Shown: one piece after another, positions 37,522 to 37,592 of the stretch
How positions within the stretch are numbered: the first letter of the stretch is position 1
How the letters are laid out: each line of letters begins with the position of its first letter
From: Clostridia bacterium
Lineage (GTDB): Bacteria; Bacillota; Clostridia; Christensenellales; Aristaeellaceae
Length of the DNA: 37,592 bases
Reading direction: 5' to 3'
Assembly (NCBI GenBank): GCA_017502305.1
Contig: JAFVVG010000057.1
Coordinates: forward strand, 1 to 37,592
The notes under the pieces: generated by a model
Database searches by the model: none
Told to the model about the DNA's origin: nothing
The model's input: the letters and a program-made list of their open reading frames with translations, nothing else
Position numbers and translations under genes: made by a program

Positions 37522-37568
37522 TAGCGGTTATGACGAAAGGAAAAAACCTTCGTCATAACCGCTATTTT
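37522..37568 (+). terminator. Strong terminator hairpin at the window end
   Basis: TAGCGGTTATGACG..AAGG (37522-37540) pairs with CCTTCGTCATAACCGCTA (37547-37564), an 18-bp stem with one bulged A, loop AAAAAA and a TTTTC tail. It lies only 23 bases before the likely start of the next gene. Confidence 0.85.
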
Positions 37569-37590
37569 CATTGCGAAAGGAGCTGCCAAC

Positions 37591-37592
37591 AT
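37591..37592 (+). CDS. Probable start codon of the next gene, cut by the window edge
   Basis: AAAGGAG (37576-37582) is followed after eight bases by AT, the last two bases of the window. A G as the next base would make ATG at ideal spacing. Nothing of the product can be seen. Confidence 0.5.

Noticed and set aside
37425..37592. Riboswitch or T-box leader before the next gene
   Set aside because: No T-box TGGN bulge context, specifier loop or known aptamer core is recognisable; only two simple hairpins are present.

Overview
The window reads as chromosomal DNA of a GC-rich Clostridia-type Firmicute, probably an uncultured gut lineage. This rests on strong GGAGG ribosome binding sites, SigA-like TTGACA/TATAAT promoters with 17-nt spacers, and gene families typical of that group (YitT, DegV, YwlG/UPF0340, DUF1836, DUF2975 with a YozG-type regulator, Lsa-type ABC-F). 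Gene density is high, intergenic gaps are short, and nearly every transcription unit ends in a clear hairpin. I see no tRNA, rRNA, CRISPR array, insertion sequence or phage gene.

Layout. 1-2850: a possible regulator remnant at the left edge, a secreted esterase and an Lsa-like ABC-F ribosomal protection ATPase, all on the minus strand; the ABC-F gene has a long leader that looks like an attenuator. 2880-5274: a polyprenyl-phosphate sugar-1-phosphate transferase and a nucleotidyltransferase, read from a promoter back-to-back with the ABC-F promoter. 5333-13114: galE, a degenerate tubulin-like protein, a 1045-residue protein with an Hsp70/actin-like ATPase half, a YitT membrane protein and an rRNA/tRNA 2'-O-methyltransferase, with no terminator visible inside the run. 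13157-14856: two family-2 glycosyltransferases on the minus strand, diverging from a GntR/UTRA regulator. 14982-17930: GntR regulator, a NYN nuclease with two LOTUS-like domains, an HD-domain protein and a membrane-anchored protein. 18042-22104: a secreted RsiV-like protein and the FtsK/SpoIIIE DNA translocase. 22105-22710: a hairpin-rich stretch without genes. 22711-27275: Mbeg1-like hydrolase, YwlG, a hairpin array bracketed by two identical terminator repeats, a cysteine-cluster protein, an orphan DNA methyltransferase and a small-molecule-type methyltransferase. 27332-29904: nagB and a tightly overlapping five-gene membrane-protein/regulator operon. 30062-33511: deoC, degV divergent from a DUF1836 regulator, and murG. 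33694-37424: an intracellular alpha-L-fucosidase and alpha-xylosidase pair. The next gene seems to begin on the last two bases.

How the genes work together. Sugar transferase, nucleotidyltransferase, GalE and two glycosyltransferases point to surface polysaccharide synthesis; MurG and FtsK are cell wall and division functions; nagB, deoC, fucosidase and xylosidase feed sugars into central metabolism. The most unusual element is the translationally coupled pair at 6464-11463: one protein of tubulin-like fold with a decayed GTP-binding signature, followed by one with all three phosphate/adenosine motifs of the Hsp70/actin superfamily. Two cytoskeletal/chaperone-type NTPase folds in one unit form the best candidate for an undescribed system here.
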